This document shows, piece by piece, positions 1 through 12,387 of a stretch of 64,000 nucleotides of DNA; the first letter of the stretch is position 1; every line of letters starts with the position of its first letter. Origin of the DNA: Lutjanus erythropterus (Eukaryota > Chordata > Actinopteri > Lutjaniformes > Lutjanidae); NCBI GenBank assembly GCA_020091685.1, contig CM034600.1, positions 3,608,837 to 3,672,836 of the forward strand. Direction: 5' to 3'. Made by a program: the position numbers and the translations under genes. The notes under the pieces were generated by a model that had not been told where the DNA came from, searched no databases, and saw only the letters and a list, made by a program, of their open reading frames with translations.

Positions 1-275
1 ATGCCCTCTTGGTTGCCCCTAACAGATAAAACACGATGAAGTCCCTTTTACGGTGCCCTTTCAGTGAACAAAATGTGGTGAAATGTGGATAAAAAGTGAT
101 AAGGTGCCTCTTTAGTGTCATTCAGTTTACAAAATGTAGTAAAGTGACCTTTAAAGTGCCCTTCCAGTGGAAGAAATGTGATAAAGTGCCTTCTAAAGTG
201 CCCTTCCAGTGAAAACAAATGATGAGGTGCCCTCATGAGTGCCCTTCCAGTGGAGAAAATGTGGTAAAATGTCCT
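1..275. repeat. Degenerate minisatellite, unit about 42 bp, first block
   Basis: Imperfect copies of a unit built from ataaagtgcccttc and ccagtggacaaaatgtg recur every 38-45 bp. The array begins at or before the window edge. The apparent reading frames in it are by-products of the repeat. Confidence 0.8.
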
Positions 276-430
276 CTTTTTTTCTTTTTTTTTATTGGTG
301 AAAAAGCGTGTGGAAAAAGTGATACATACATACATATAACAAACAAGTACACACACAAATACAGATAACATAGAACATACAGATACAGAGAACAGAGAAG
401 TAGTTGCTAAGTCCAGGGGTAGCGATCAAC

Positions 431-570
<140 letters not shown>

Positions 571-690
571 GTGAACCAGTGTTCCATGATATGACACAGA
601 CATGGGGTATATGTGGGAAAATAAATAGATCAACATTCAAAATAAATATTAATTATTAATATTGCCTTACAATCATAACTAAAAAATTAT

Positions 691-743
691 ACTACTACTA
701 CTAATAATAACAACAACAACAACAACTATAATAATAATAATAA
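691..743. repeat. Trinucleotide simple repeats (ACT)n(AAT)n(AAC)n(ATA)n
   Basis: Several short trinucleotide runs follow one another here. Confidence 0.9.
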
Positions 744-834
744 CTGCAATATATGATAGAATAGAATATATAATTAACAATGCGGCAGTGGGGGGCGAGG
801 GCAAGACTGCATCGGCAGAAAGGCAAACAAAAAA

Positions 835-1165
835 AGTGATGCAAAAAATGATAAAGTGCCGCTTTAGAGTGCCATTCAGTTGACAAAATGTAGTAAAGTG
901 ACCTTTAAAGTGCCTTTTCAGTGAACAAAACGTGATAAAGTGCCCTCCAGAGTGCCCTTCCAGTGGACGAAATGTGGTAAAAATGCCCTCTAAAGGACCC
1001 TTCCAATGAACAAAATGTGATAAAGTGGCCTTTGAGCAGACACAATATGGTAAAGCGCCCTATAAAATGTGCTTCCAGTAAATAAAATGTGATAAAGTGT
1101 CCTCTTAAGTGCCCTTTTAGTGGATAAAATGTAGTAAAGTGCCTTCTACAGCGGATAAAATGCAG
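835..1165. repeat. Degenerate minisatellite, unit about 42 bp, second block
   Basis: The same unit as at 1-275 continues here for about eight copies. The two blocks are separated by a (GT)n(GA)n microsatellite and simple sequence, so they were probably one array. Confidence 0.8.
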
Positions 1166-2449
1166 AATTGTATCATACATACAGGAGAATGAGTTGGCCT
1201 CTACATGCTTGTGAATGGTTTAATAGTTTATAGCTCCCTGTGTATTTTTACCGAGGTGTCGTAGTTGTTCTACTTTAAGTCACATAACAAGTATATCTAA
1301 ACCAGGAACTGGAACTGTCACCATGAATGCATCATGATTTTTGGTGTGCTGAAGCTGCACTGCATACAGCTGGTGCCCCTTTTATTTTTTGGCCCCTGCC
1401 CCTCAAACAGCCTGAGTCCGCCACTGCATTATAATCACCTGTCTATATCTGTAAACATTAGTATTTATAGTACGTTGGCCAATTATTTAAAGAACTTCAA
1501 CTTGAATATAATTGCTGGTAATTACCCTACATGCTTGGGGCAAGTGTTAGAGGCTGAAAATTTGTAAATGTTCCACCCCAGGCTGGCTTGGACCAGTTCC
1601 ACAAAGATAATTGCTTGGCTTTGTTTCAATTTCAACTGACAAACATATTTCTGTTCTGTTTTCTAAAATGCTTTCATAAAGCGTGTTGCATCCAAGGAGA
1701 TCTCTGTCCGCTACTGTCTCAGATGTTTGTGTGCTGCTGCCATCTAGTGGACATCTATGGTCTTTAACATAACATACAGTACCATGATAAAGGGTCACTC
1801 AGTTCATAGGGACTCATTAACCTGTAGTATCTAGCTGTGGAGATAGTTTTAGTTGTATGTGTTCTGGTTTTGACGTATCACTCTTAAATGTCAAAAACAC
1901 AAGAGAGATGAATGGAATTTGTTTTGTGGCATTGAAACAACAGAACAGAAAAAAATCTCTTCAGTTTTCAAGTAAAAATACAAAATGTCAATGTCCTGCA
2001 ATTATCTCACCCCTCTGTTACTGTTGTTTCCAGATGCAGCAGGCTACTGTTTCCAGTGAAAAGGCTCTGATAAACAGCGGACAGACACAATTAGCAACCA
2101 GCTGGTGAACATAGTGGAGCATTTAGCAGCTAAAGAACCACATAATTTCCTTGGGAGTGGGTGGAACTCCCAAAAGGAGCTAAAAGGAGCGAGAGCCACT
2201 CCAAATAAATGCTAATATTGCTAATGTGTCTGCTGAGTGCCTGAATGGGCAACTGTTTGCAAAATCCAATTTGTGCCAAATCAATTTTGTAAAAAGACAA
2301 AATGTCAATGTTTCAGCTTGTTCCACTGCACCCATGTGGCCTCACAAATCTATATAATGTCAGGAAGCAAAGTGTCATAAGTGGTCGAATATAAAAAATA
2401 ATATATAAATATACTTAACTAGAGAAGGCTATTTCTGAAATTGCAGGTG
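1166..2449. other. Unassigned sequence
   Basis: No gene is supported. The stretch near 1380-1430 (gcccctgcccctc, gtccgccactg) resembles the end of a transposon but cannot be placed. ORFs here are short and without family features. Confidence 0.5.
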
Positions 2450-2910
2450 TAAATGCTGGCTGTTGAGAAGCTGACGCTACACTGCATAGCTACCTCTACA
2501 ATATTGTGTTTGAATGACATGAAATATTTGATGTGAAATGTTTGTTTAAAAGCTGATGCTAAACTGAATTGCAGTTGAAGGGTAATGATGATGAATGATG
2601 TGGAATATTTTAATGTTTGTTGAAAAGCTGACATCAGACTGAATTTCTGTTGAAAAATGCAAATAATGTAGTGATGATGTGGAGTATTTTACTGTTAGTT
2701 AAAAGTCTGATGCTAAACTGAACTGCTGTTGAAAAATATAAATAATTTAGGAATGATGTGGAATATTTTAATGTTTGTTGAAAGACTGACGCTAAACTGA
2801 ATTGTTGTTGAATATTACCAGTAATGAAGGGATGATGTGGAATATTTCAATAATTGTTGAAAGGCTGACTCCAAACTGAACTGCTGCTGAATAATACCAA
2901 TAATGTAGGA
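2450..2910. repeat. Tandem repeat, unit about 80 bp, roughly five to six copies
   Basis: The words ttgaaaagctgacgctaaac, tgctgttgaaaaat and ggaatgatgtggaatatttt recur in the same order with starts near 2619, 2700, 2778 and 2856, plus degenerate copies on the left. Confidence 0.85.
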
Positions 2911-3358
2911 ATTGGAGCTACATGAGTGAGCAAATAGTCTGACTCACCAGATGCACACTGCAGGTATAAGCCTGTCATTGGTTGCTTGGTTTCAGTCAGC
3001 ATCGTGGCTTCCACTATCTACGTTTCCAAAGTCCAAAGAAACAACAACAACCTCCAGGCTGCAACCCAAATGCTGAATACGACAAATTAGCACATAGGAC
3101 GCTAATGGTACAATTGAAAACAAGCTAGCTACTGTTACCTTTTCTTTGGTGCTGATTTAGCCATTTTAATGCCAGAGCTCGCCTCTCAACTTGCAAACAT
3201 GCCACCACAACAAGTTCCTCGACACTATTTCGCAGCAGCACCATCGCTGCATCTTGGGCTTAGCTCCACCCGACATTTGTGATTGGTTTAAAGAAATGCA
3301 AACAAGGCAGGGCATTTTTTCCCTCTAAAGCAGAATGTGTGAGACTAGAGGGCAAATG

Positions 3359-3400
3359 AAGTGGGGTCTCAGAGCCTCAGCAGTCTCTGAGACCCCACTT
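3359..3400. repeat. Perfect 16-bp inverted repeat (hairpin)
   Basis: Aagtggggtctcagag (3359-3374) and its exact reverse complement (3385-3400) are separated by a 10-base loop. No T-run follows, so this is not a terminator. It may be a junction of transposon ends. Confidence 0.9.
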
Positions 3401-3489
3401 ACACCAGGCATCAAAACAGGATCCATACAACATATTCACATACAGATCACAACACCAGCTGTAAATGGGACGTGAGACCAACAGAGGCC

Positions 3490-3860
3490 AGTTGGATGAG
3501 GGAATACAGTACTGAGGTGATCTACAGCAGCTCTGACCAGGACTCTGACTCCAGGGATGATAAAGACTGGCAGGTTCAGGGACAGGAGATGTGTGAAGTG
3601 GGGAAGGAGCAAGTTTTTAGTGAGTTCATTTGTAAGTATACATGTGGTGATAAGGCTGTGAGTATTTGTTTTTGTGAAGTTGGAAGTTATATATTCCTGT
3701 GTTTTAAACAAAGAAACAAGACTACAATGTCTCACAGCCCTGAAACTAAAACCACTGTGATGCTATTTAAATAATTATATTAATAAATGTGCGACAAAGG
3801 GCCAGAACTACAACTACTAGTTGACCGGGAGGCAACTATAGTTTTCACATTCCTCTACTG
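3490..3860. repeat. Dispersed repeat A, copy 1
   Basis: It shares ggaatacagtactgaggtga, then similar spacing of tgtattttgaaa-like words, aaatgtgc and ctactagttgac, with a second copy at 36225-36545. An ORF at 3472-3774 encodes an acidic Asp/Ser-rich stretch that may be a transposase remnant; I cannot name it. Confidence 0.55.
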
Positions 3861-4987
3861 TCTGTGCATTTCTGAGATTCTAACATATCATGGGTGAGCT
3901 ACATTTAGTACACAACAAATTCAAAACCCAATCGCTGTGCATTAGTTGTGTCAGCCACAGGATAACAAACATCAACAAAGATAACAACTACATTTACCAC
4001 TCTAATACGTCGACTAGATGCAGATTTTGTTGCACAACAGACTTCATATCAGAGTTTGGGTCTGACTGAGGCGCTAACATGCAGCCTATGGCTGTATTTG
4101 TCCAGTGTTTCCTCTAACACTAATGCTAGCCATCTTGCTGCACACTGCTCTTTCACCGGTCAAGTGCAAGCTAGCACCCTCATCCCAAATTTCTCAATGA
4201 GGACCCCCATTTCATTTTTTTCTTCTTTTTATATGGGCAAACCATCTAAAACAAAATAATGATCACAGTAGAGCATTTTTACAGAGTTAATCTGTGACTG
4301 GAAGTGAAGGCACTTCATCTGACTCCACACAGAAATGAATGGTATGGTATGACTGTTTACTTCCATGCAGACAGCAAAATATCCCTCTATGGAGAGTGCA
4401 AAAAATAGAACACATGAAGAAAAATATAATGGAGCATATTACATCCAATGCAACAGAACAGAATAGAAAATAATATATTATTTATTTAAATGGATATATG
4501 CACCCTACACTCTATTTACCAATGAAAGTACACCTCTCTATAACAGTTTCCACAGCCAGTAAACATTATAACCTTCATTAAGGCTCATAGACTTATACAG
4601 TTTATGTGAAGGGAGGTTTTATTGCAAGGCTGTTTGACTGCATTCACTTTCGCTAGGTGCGGTAGAGAGGTAGCATAGTTTAGGAAATGTACCGAACTAC
4701 TTTTCATCACTGCACTTTAAGACACTATGGCACAACTGTAATACAAGTTTTATCTGCTGAGACAAAGCATCATTCTCCTGCCAAATGACAGTGTCACTGT
4801 AAATGTACTTTGGCCTGTGTTGGTGGAGGGACAGCAGGTGAATATGCAGACTGTGAACCAAGGAAGAGTTAGTGAGCTATAGCACGTATTCTCAGGGTTA
4901 CGTAACACAACAGTAATGTTGAGCAATGACACGAAGGCACCTGACTGACTGCTACATTCCCATCTACATACAAGCGTAATACTGAGA
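3861..4987. other. Unassigned sequence
   Basis: The sequence is AT-rich. I see no gene, splice-bounded exon or repeat structure in it. Confidence 0.5.
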
Positions 4988-5960
4988 ACCAGAGGTGGGA
5001 CAAAGTCATTGATTTGCAAGTCACAATTAAGTCTCAAGTCTTTGCACTCAAGTTCCAAGTCAAGACAGGCAAGTCCTGAGTCAAGTCCCAAGACCTAAAC
5101 TGAGTCTTGACTCCTAAACGAGTACTGTGAGTTTTCAGCCTTATTGATTTACAAAGTTATTTAGCTATAAAGCTAAGATTAGCTAAGAATCAGCTCCCTA
5201 ACTATGTTAATATTGGCCTTGACTTACCGTTCTTTGTGCAACTTCAAATGTTGAAGAAACTTTGCAGTTGTTGCGTCTCCATCTGTAATTTCGACACACA
5301 ATTTTTGCATACTGCAATTCATTTTTTCTTTACCACCACGCAGTTTTTGAATGTGAACAAAATTATCTTTGGAGCTCAGTAATGTCATGTTTTTGGGGGT
5401 TTTTTTGCAGCCACTGTAGGTTCTCCTACATGCTTGGAAGGGGAGGGTGAGGCGAGCGCTTGCAATCTGCAAGTGTATCACCTCCTGCGGTGAACATACT
5501 GTTTTTGTTTGCCCATCTCACATCTTATTAGAGTTCAAATTAATGGCAATCGTTCATCAAATGAGTAAGTGTCTGTTTGTGAGTCGTAAATAATCATAAA
5601 TAATCTTTTAGAGGGAGTAGATGTTTATAACTGTTAAACTGAGCAAAATGTTAATGGAGTCTGGCAGGCAGTCAGACAGGCAGCTGCTGAACTCCACCTC
5701 CAGAGTTTTCAGAGCAAGGTGCTTTTGTTTTTAGGATAACATGCTTAACTTTACATTGACAGACACTTGACAGTTATAAACAGCTGATCAGTTTAGAGTC
5801 AAGGAGTCGTCATGGCTTCTCATTGCATGTATAATGTTGCGCTCATCTTGCACTTGTGTAGGTATGTCCCCAACCTGCAGGCAACCTGCTTTAGGTGAGT
5901 CTCAAGTCAACAAATTTGTGACTCGAGTCTGACTCAAGTCCAAGTCCACACCTCGGCCAT
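4988..5960. mobile_element. hAT-like non-autonomous element with (caagtc)-rich ends
   Basis: The left end (gaggtgggacaaagtc) and right end (caagtccacacctc) are inverted relative to each other, and both ends are packed with degenerate caagtctcaagtc words. This is a pattern common in teleost MITEs. Repeat B lies inside at 5520-5870. Confidence 0.65.
5520..5870 (-). repeat. Dispersed repeat B, copy 1
   Basis: It shares gagcaaaatgttaatggagt, ggcaggcagt, gacagttataaacagct and gatca with copies at 18350, 26490 and 42640. Orientation matches the 42640 copy and is opposite to the other two. Confidence 0.75.
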
Positions 5961-7619
5961 CAAATAACATAAGCTTAGTACTGAGATCAGATCTCATATC
6001 CCAAATCTTCTTGACAACTGGGACAAATCATGTCATCATATTCACAATCATATTACACTAAAACTTTAATTCCATTTTGAGGGGGTTAAAATGTATTATT
6101 TAAGGATGTGTATATACTAAATGTATGTAATTTATGAAATACAAATATAAAATGTCTAAGCTTACTCAGAAAACAGCCTTGTCCCAGACAAGAATTCACA
6201 ACTCCAAATAAAAATATGTTAAAAACATGTTAAAAAGTTTTCAAATAAAAAAAGATCTACTGATAACACAGATATTAAAATGTGCTATTATGATCATTTG
6301 TTTTAAAATGGATTTTTCATGAAGATGTTGGCCTGTTAAAATTGTATCCCAGATTTCAGGCAACTTTGTCAGATTTTTACAAAAACATTATTTAATTAGG
6401 CATAAAAAAGGGTTAGCTATATCCTAAGGACACCTGTCTCACTTCCTGGTTTAAAAAGGCAGGAATACTGCTGAAGCACTGAGAAGCTTTTGTGTTTTTC
6501 AACAAAGTCATCAAATAATATTGATATCAGTGAACTCTGTAGCCCTCCTAAATCAAAGCTAAATAAGAACTATAGTTTAAAAATGTGTACTTTCATTAAC
6601 ACTGAGAGAACTCTGAGCAACTTAAAAAAAAAAAAACAAAAAAAAAAACATGGCTACTCAATACGACCATGCTGGGAAATGAAAACATGTAACATTTTAT
6701 AAACTCTGTCAGATGTAACTGATGTCTACATTTAATAAAAAATAAAAATAATCACAATGAGTTTTGCTCATTACAAGGTAATAGCTGAGAGTTTGATGTC
6801 TTAACATACTTTCTCAGCATAATTAAAGAGTAAAAATTACCTCAAAATAAATGTTTCAAGTTGTAAAGAATGAAAGATCTATTAAGGTCACAAAAACAAC
6901 ATAATAAAGAGTCAAAGAACATTAGTTTGAACCTTGTTTGTGAAGAGTTATAGCTGATATTCTCTTTATGAGAGGGTTTATTGTACATTTAAATTCTAAG
7001 CTGTGTTTTGGAAAGCTCACACACAGCAGCAGTGTGAGTTACTATCAACAAGTCTGTCCTTATCCGACCCTTCTCCTCCTGTGACTGTTGGCTGCCTTGT
7101 GCTCCACATTCTGCACCACCCACAGGCACCAGCCCCCCTGGGCACATGGCCAGCCCACTCAGGGATAATGGTGGCCCGGTGCCAGGGTGCACTTGTGGAG
7201 GCGTTAGCTGGGGTAAAATCCTGCCACTTATCTCTTATTGTGTCTGCCTTCTTTTACTCTCATTTTTATTCCCACAAACTTCCTTCTCGCTTTCTGAGAC
7301 GCATGCGCGCACTCCCACTCCCACGTCCCGCCCACTGTAAAAATATAGTTCCCCCCCATTTGTGTCCTGAAGTAACCTCACCTAAAGCGACCCCATATTA
7401 TCTGCAGAGGAGAGGGGTGTATGAAGGGTGTATGAGAAGGAAATAAAGGTGAAAATATTTTATATCTTAATTCAATCCACTCCCTCTTTCTCATTCCCTT
7501 TATCACATGCTTTGCTCGATTGTTTACTTTGTCTGGTTCCTCTCTGCTTTCTAAGCTCCCTCCCTCCTCGCTTTCTCTCCTTCTCATCCAGTCTCTCTCA
7601 CCCGCCCACCAGTTGGTTC
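5961..7619. other. Unassigned AT-rich sequence upstream of the cox4i2 promoter candidate
   Basis: No gene or repeat was recognised to about 7000. From 7000 to 7620 the sequence becomes less AT-rich and pyrimidine-rich, compatible with a promoter-proximal region but without decisive motifs. Confidence 0.4.
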
Positions 7620-7739
7620 CTGCTTAGTGTTATGTGGCGATAAGAGAAGAGTGGAAACCAAAGAAAGAAGGCCCAAACAGACCTTTTCTCTCCAGATTTG
7701 CATCTTCCAGTCCTGCACTTTTAGACTCGTGCGACTACC
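7620..7739 (+). promoter_or_regulatory. cox4i2: Candidate non-coding first exon and promoter region of cox4i2
   Basis: The first coding exon begins directly with ATG after an acceptor, so a non-coding exon is expected upstream. At 7739/7740 the sequence gactacc|gtgagtat is a good donor. Splicing it to 12288 would give ACCATGC, a favourable start context. The stretch before it (7300-7740) is less AT-rich than its surroundings and includes a CCGCCC box and a taaaaatatag motif near 7340. The 5' boundary is a guess, and no transcript evidence is available here. Confidence 0.35.
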
Positions 7740-8798
7740 GTGAGTATCTGCCTTTGCCAAATGAAATAAACAGGCTGTAAATGTGCTTTGATGAGGAGGG
7801 GATGATGACAGAGGGGACAGACTCCCCCGCTCCTCTAACCCCACACGGCTACAGGAGAGTGGCGGACGTGCAGAAAAGACAGTAAACCATGACAGTGATC
7901 GAGCAGAGAGATCTGTAGAGCTAATTGTGCAGCAGCTGTGTTCATACAGGAAACTAGAAAAGCTCTGGAGACAGGCTGAAGTGTGTCAAACCTAACGGTG
8001 CTATATTTATACCAGCAAAACCTAATAAAAGTATTTTCTAGTGATTAAAAATGATTGATGCCTACAATTCCATGCAACTTTTGATAAAGAACTACATAAA
8101 ATATTTTTAAACATTTGCAACATGAAGGCTGGATGATATTCCTTCCTTACTGAGAGCAATCCAGCAGCTTTTCTTGTGCAATAAAAGAAAGAATTCAGGG
8201 CAAACTCTGTCTGACTTGTAAGAAGCTCACTTATTTTTTTCTTAAACTTAGGGGAGAAAAGGGGTTAAATGTCTCTGCGTACGTCTGTCCCTCTCAGAAG
8301 GTCAGCTCGGACTCTTAAACTGACAAACTGCCAATTTTTTCCGCCATTTTACTTTGCTTGTGTGTGTGCATGTGTGTGTGATAGGCCACAGAATGAAAGG
8401 TGAAAAGGACACACACAAATGCAACATGAGAGAAAAATATTATTTCTCATTACTTAAAAATTAAAGTCACAAACTATGAGCCTGAACAGGTCTCTCCAGA
8501 ATCAGTGCAAGGTGAATGTGCACTGTTGCATGCCATAATATGTTCTGTTCTATGTGACTGACCTTTGTCCTTTGCTTTTATATCTAAATGTGCTTCACTT
8601 TATGTCCGTGTCGACATCATCAGACAGATCATCTGTGCAAATTACTGCAAAAAACACCTTGTAACTCTCACTGTCACCTTAAGTCACCCCCTTCTCATTT
8701 GAACATCAATAACGCAGCTGCATTAAATATATCTTTTAGAGAGAAAGTTAACACGATATATTTCCTGCTGATTAACTAATACCTGTAATAACAGTAGT

Positions 8799-9125
8799 TA
8801 AAGGGACAGTCCACCCCAAAATTAAAAACACATATTTTTCTGCTGACCTGTAGTGCTATTTATCCATCTAGATTATTTTGGTGTGAGTTGTAGAGTTTTG
8901 CAGATATAAGCTGTGGAGGTGTCTGCCTTGTCTCCACTATAACAGGCACTCAGCCTGTGGTGCTCAAAGCAACTGAATTTAAAATTATTATAATTGATCC
9001 GGTTACACAGGATCATCCACAGACCTTGTTGTGAGCCGTTTCATGTAGGAACTACTTTCTCTCTAGTAAAAACAAAGTAGTTCCTACACAAAACTTTTCA
9101 CAACAAAAGAGAGATATTTTTTAGA
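8799..9125. repeat. Transposon end, repeat C, copy 1
   Basis: It starts aaagggacagtccacccc and includes tagtgctatttatccatcta and tgtggtgctcaaag, then gagcagtttcatgtag-like sequence. The same words in the same order occur at 19135 and 24020. Confidence 0.65.
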
Positions 9126-9130
9126 GATAA

Positions 9131-10454
9131 GGGTAACACTTAATACTACCTACCTAAGAACTAATAAGTGGAATAAACATCAGTCAAAAGGTAATAAGGC
9201 CCTTATAAGATGCTAGATATGTGTTAATAAGGAGTGTGCAAAATAGCGCTCCAGTTTTATGCTGAAAACTCACACAGACAAGTATAACCATAATGTTGAA
9301 GCAGAAAAAAAATGCTTTTCGGGTTATAATGTTTACTCATAACATTTCCGAAACAACACAACATTTGGTTTGCAGACCATTTGCAGCAGCGCCGCCCATG
9401 AAATACAGCCGTACCAAAAACAAGTGGGTATTTAATGACAATGTAAGGGGAAACACCACAATAATACAGTATTTTTATCCATTCATATTTGTAAAAAAAT
9501 ATATATTTTGCAATTTTACTGGACAAAGTACGCTTTTAAAATTTTAGTGACAATTGTAAGCGAGACATAATTTTTCAAAGATTTTTTCCCAGAAAGCCTC
9601 CAGAATTTTACTGTTGAGGCTTTTTGGGCGTCTCATGTGTCAATTCAGAGGCCTGAATTTTGCACCATGTTCATAATAGTACAATAAACATGTTTATTGT
9701 TATATTATAAGACACTTATAAGCACGTATATGAAATGTGTTAACAGGCGGCTTAAGAATGTTAATAAAAGTTTATTATTATTGTCTATAATAGCATTATA
9801 AGCACATTTATTGAGTTTAACAAACTTATCTACTGTATAATGTCCTTGTTTAACCTTTACTACGCTTTTGTTGGCACTTTATTAAGATTTCTACATAGTT
9901 TATGACACACTTATTAACAGTTAACTATGCATTCTGTGACTCCTGGATCTATAGCATGAACAATGCTTACAAGGCTTTTATTTACCTTCTTAGGAAGCAT
10001 AATAACTGTTAACATGTTTCTTTTAAGTGCTGATAAATGTTTTATGTAAGAGATAATGTACATAATGTACAGTCAGGATGATTCAAAACCTGCATCACGA
10101 CATTGGGCTTTATTTCATGATAATGAGCTGCTCACTGTTCATTATCCTGCTTATTACATGGTTACCTACCAAATAAGATATTTGACACAAAATGTTAATT
10201 TGATTTTATTGTTTTAAAAATTATTTTATTGATTTTACAGAGTCTGTGATCGGATCTGTGTCCATAGCAACAGTGTGTTCTTCATAGCAACGGTCTGCTT
10301 ACAGTAATAATAGAACTTAATGACCAATCAGAATTGAGTATTTAACAAAGCCATGGAATAAAATCTAAAAATAAACATACACATATAGTATTATTAACAC
10401 ATATTAATGTGAATAAGCATCTTATTACAGGCACCTTAATATAAAGTATTACCC
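9131..10454. mobile_element. Non-autonomous element with gggtaacact ends, 1.3 kb
   Basis: The left end gggtaacacttaatac and the right end gtattaccc are inverted. The inward similarity includes taataagg and atatgtgttaata on both sides. The interior is AT-rich with many ttataagca words and no coding frame. Confidence 0.65.
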
Positions 10455-12287
10455 ATATGTGAACTATCAAACTGAACTCTGTGTCCGTGGCTGTAGTTAT
10501 TTTTAATGTTACACTGTAGTGTATTTAACAGTAAAAGCTAAAGAGGTTGCCAGACTGGTTAAGAAGGGATTTGACATTCATCCAGTCTGCCATTATAAAG
10601 CACTTAATTAGATCTTCTGACTCACAACACACACACAGAGAAAAGCATGTCCACTGTTTGTTTTTAAAATAGAATCAACGATGGCCAATTAAATGAGCTG
10701 TTATATGTAAATGGAGAGCGTTCAAATTTGTGTCTGTGTGTAATCAAAAATAGCCTCACTGCCATTTTTCTGGCCTTAATGAACTGTTGGTTTATCTTGC
10801 TGCTACCTTCAAGTGCTCCTCTGTGAGTCATAAATGAAACCGGTTGTGCATTCCAGTGTCCTGCTTAACCATGTCACAAAATAACAATGTGTGTGGGCTT
10901 GGCGTTTACTGTCCATAATAAGTTGTTGTACATGTAAATAAGATTGTGAGTCAAAGGGACGGTGAAAAAAGTGAGAAATACTATCAACAATCTCAACTAT
11001 ATGTAGGCACAAAAAAGCGTCTGCCATTCATAAATATTAAATTCAGCCCTCCTTCCTTCATTTAGAGTGACGGCATGATGTCACCCTTAAAACAGGCTCT
11101 CAGTTGTACATATTACACACAGCTTACAGTTGGGCTCATGTCTTGGGAGAATGTGCAAGTTACAATACCACTTTTTAAAAGAATTTCCGGCAGACCTTGA
11201 AGGCATCAGTGTCAGCTGCACCAGCTGCTGCAATTATTCTTGAATGTATGTAAGCCCTGAGAGGCAAGTGAGAAAAAAAAAATCTGGTGATCCATTTTCT
11301 TGCTACGATTTAAATTGTTTTCTCTCCTGTGTTTATGGCTTACACACATTTGTTTATTACTTTATTTATTATTATTTATTATATTTATTTTCTTGAGGAT
11401 CTTTTTTTCCAAGTGTTTGTTGTAGCAAAACTCATCCTTGACAATTTGTGTTCACATTAATATTTCTAGCCAAAGACAAAAGGCATGACAGTAATGTTAA
11501 TTAACTTGCAAAAACACAATGTATTGTCTTTAGCGTGCACTGAGCAATTAAAACTCACCACAAAGAAAACATCAACGTATTTTGTCTGATTTAGAACATG
11601 GGGTAGTGGTGCACTTCAGCCTCTTGTGGCTGAAATGAGTATTACAACAACAAACACTTGTGTAAATTTCTTTACATGGATGAAAAAAAGTAACCGGGCA
11701 AAACTTTATTTCAGTCTAAAACACAGGAGAAGAAACAGTTAAGATCAGACTTAGATAATGGATCAGCTTCTATTTTTTTTCTCACTTACCTCTTAGGTAT
11801 AAAGTACAAGCTACAATATTACTTTTTAAAATGATTTCCAACAGAACCTGAAAGCATCAGTGTCAGCTATATCAGTTGCAGCAGCTGAATTTTTAAAATT
11901 AATCAGTCTGAAAAACAGTTTTAAAAATATGAAAAAATGTGCAAACATCTTTCAAGGAATTAGCCCTAATTCCTGACAAAAATGTTATTTGTCTGGGGAA
12001 AAAAAATCTTTCTGTGCTTTTGGAGATCTGGTAGAGTCACTGTCCTCTAAAAGTAGGTCACTTCTCTTTTATCACTCCTGAATAAACTAGTGAAGCATAT
12101 GACTGTATGCAGCCCTAGTTATATTTTTCCATCCATCTACAAAAGAGGGAAATTGTATTTGTGTATTTTTGTCTGTGTGCAGTAACAGTCTTGTGTCTTA
12201 AATTAAGTTGATAGCAACTGATTTTTTAAGACGTGTTGTTTAACTATGTAATAAACTTGTATATTTATGTCACTGACTTGTTTACAG
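10455..12287. other. Unassigned sequence, probably intron 1 of cox4i2
   Basis: I see nothing recognisable. Two related stretches, near 11150-11235 and 11810-11890, share acaataccactttttaaaa and gcatcagtgtcagct, so a short dispersed duplicate is present. Confidence 0.45.
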
Positions 12288-12387
12288 ATGCTCCGCCTGA
12301 CCGCAGGCCGCGTGGGAAGCTTGGTGGCCAGGCGCGCCACAGCAGCCTTCACCACCAGCAGTGCGAGGATGGCGAGCCACGGTCACG
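12288..12387 (+). CDS. cox4i2: cox4i2 first coding exon (presequence)
   Basis: The exon follows the acceptor tttacag and begins exactly with the start codon, so any 5' UTR must come from an upstream exon or from unspliced read-through. It encodes residues 1-33, rich in Arg, Ala, Ser and Thr, and ends after one base of codon 34 at a g|gtacca donor. The earlier in-frame ATG at 12267 lies upstream of the acceptor and would not be in the spliced mRNA. Confidence 0.9.

Noticed and set aside
3472..3774. Plus-strand ORF of 100 codons
   Set aside because: It begins acidic and Ser-rich but lies in a repeat (A) and is not preserved in the second copy, so it is treated as a possible transposase scrap rather than a gene.
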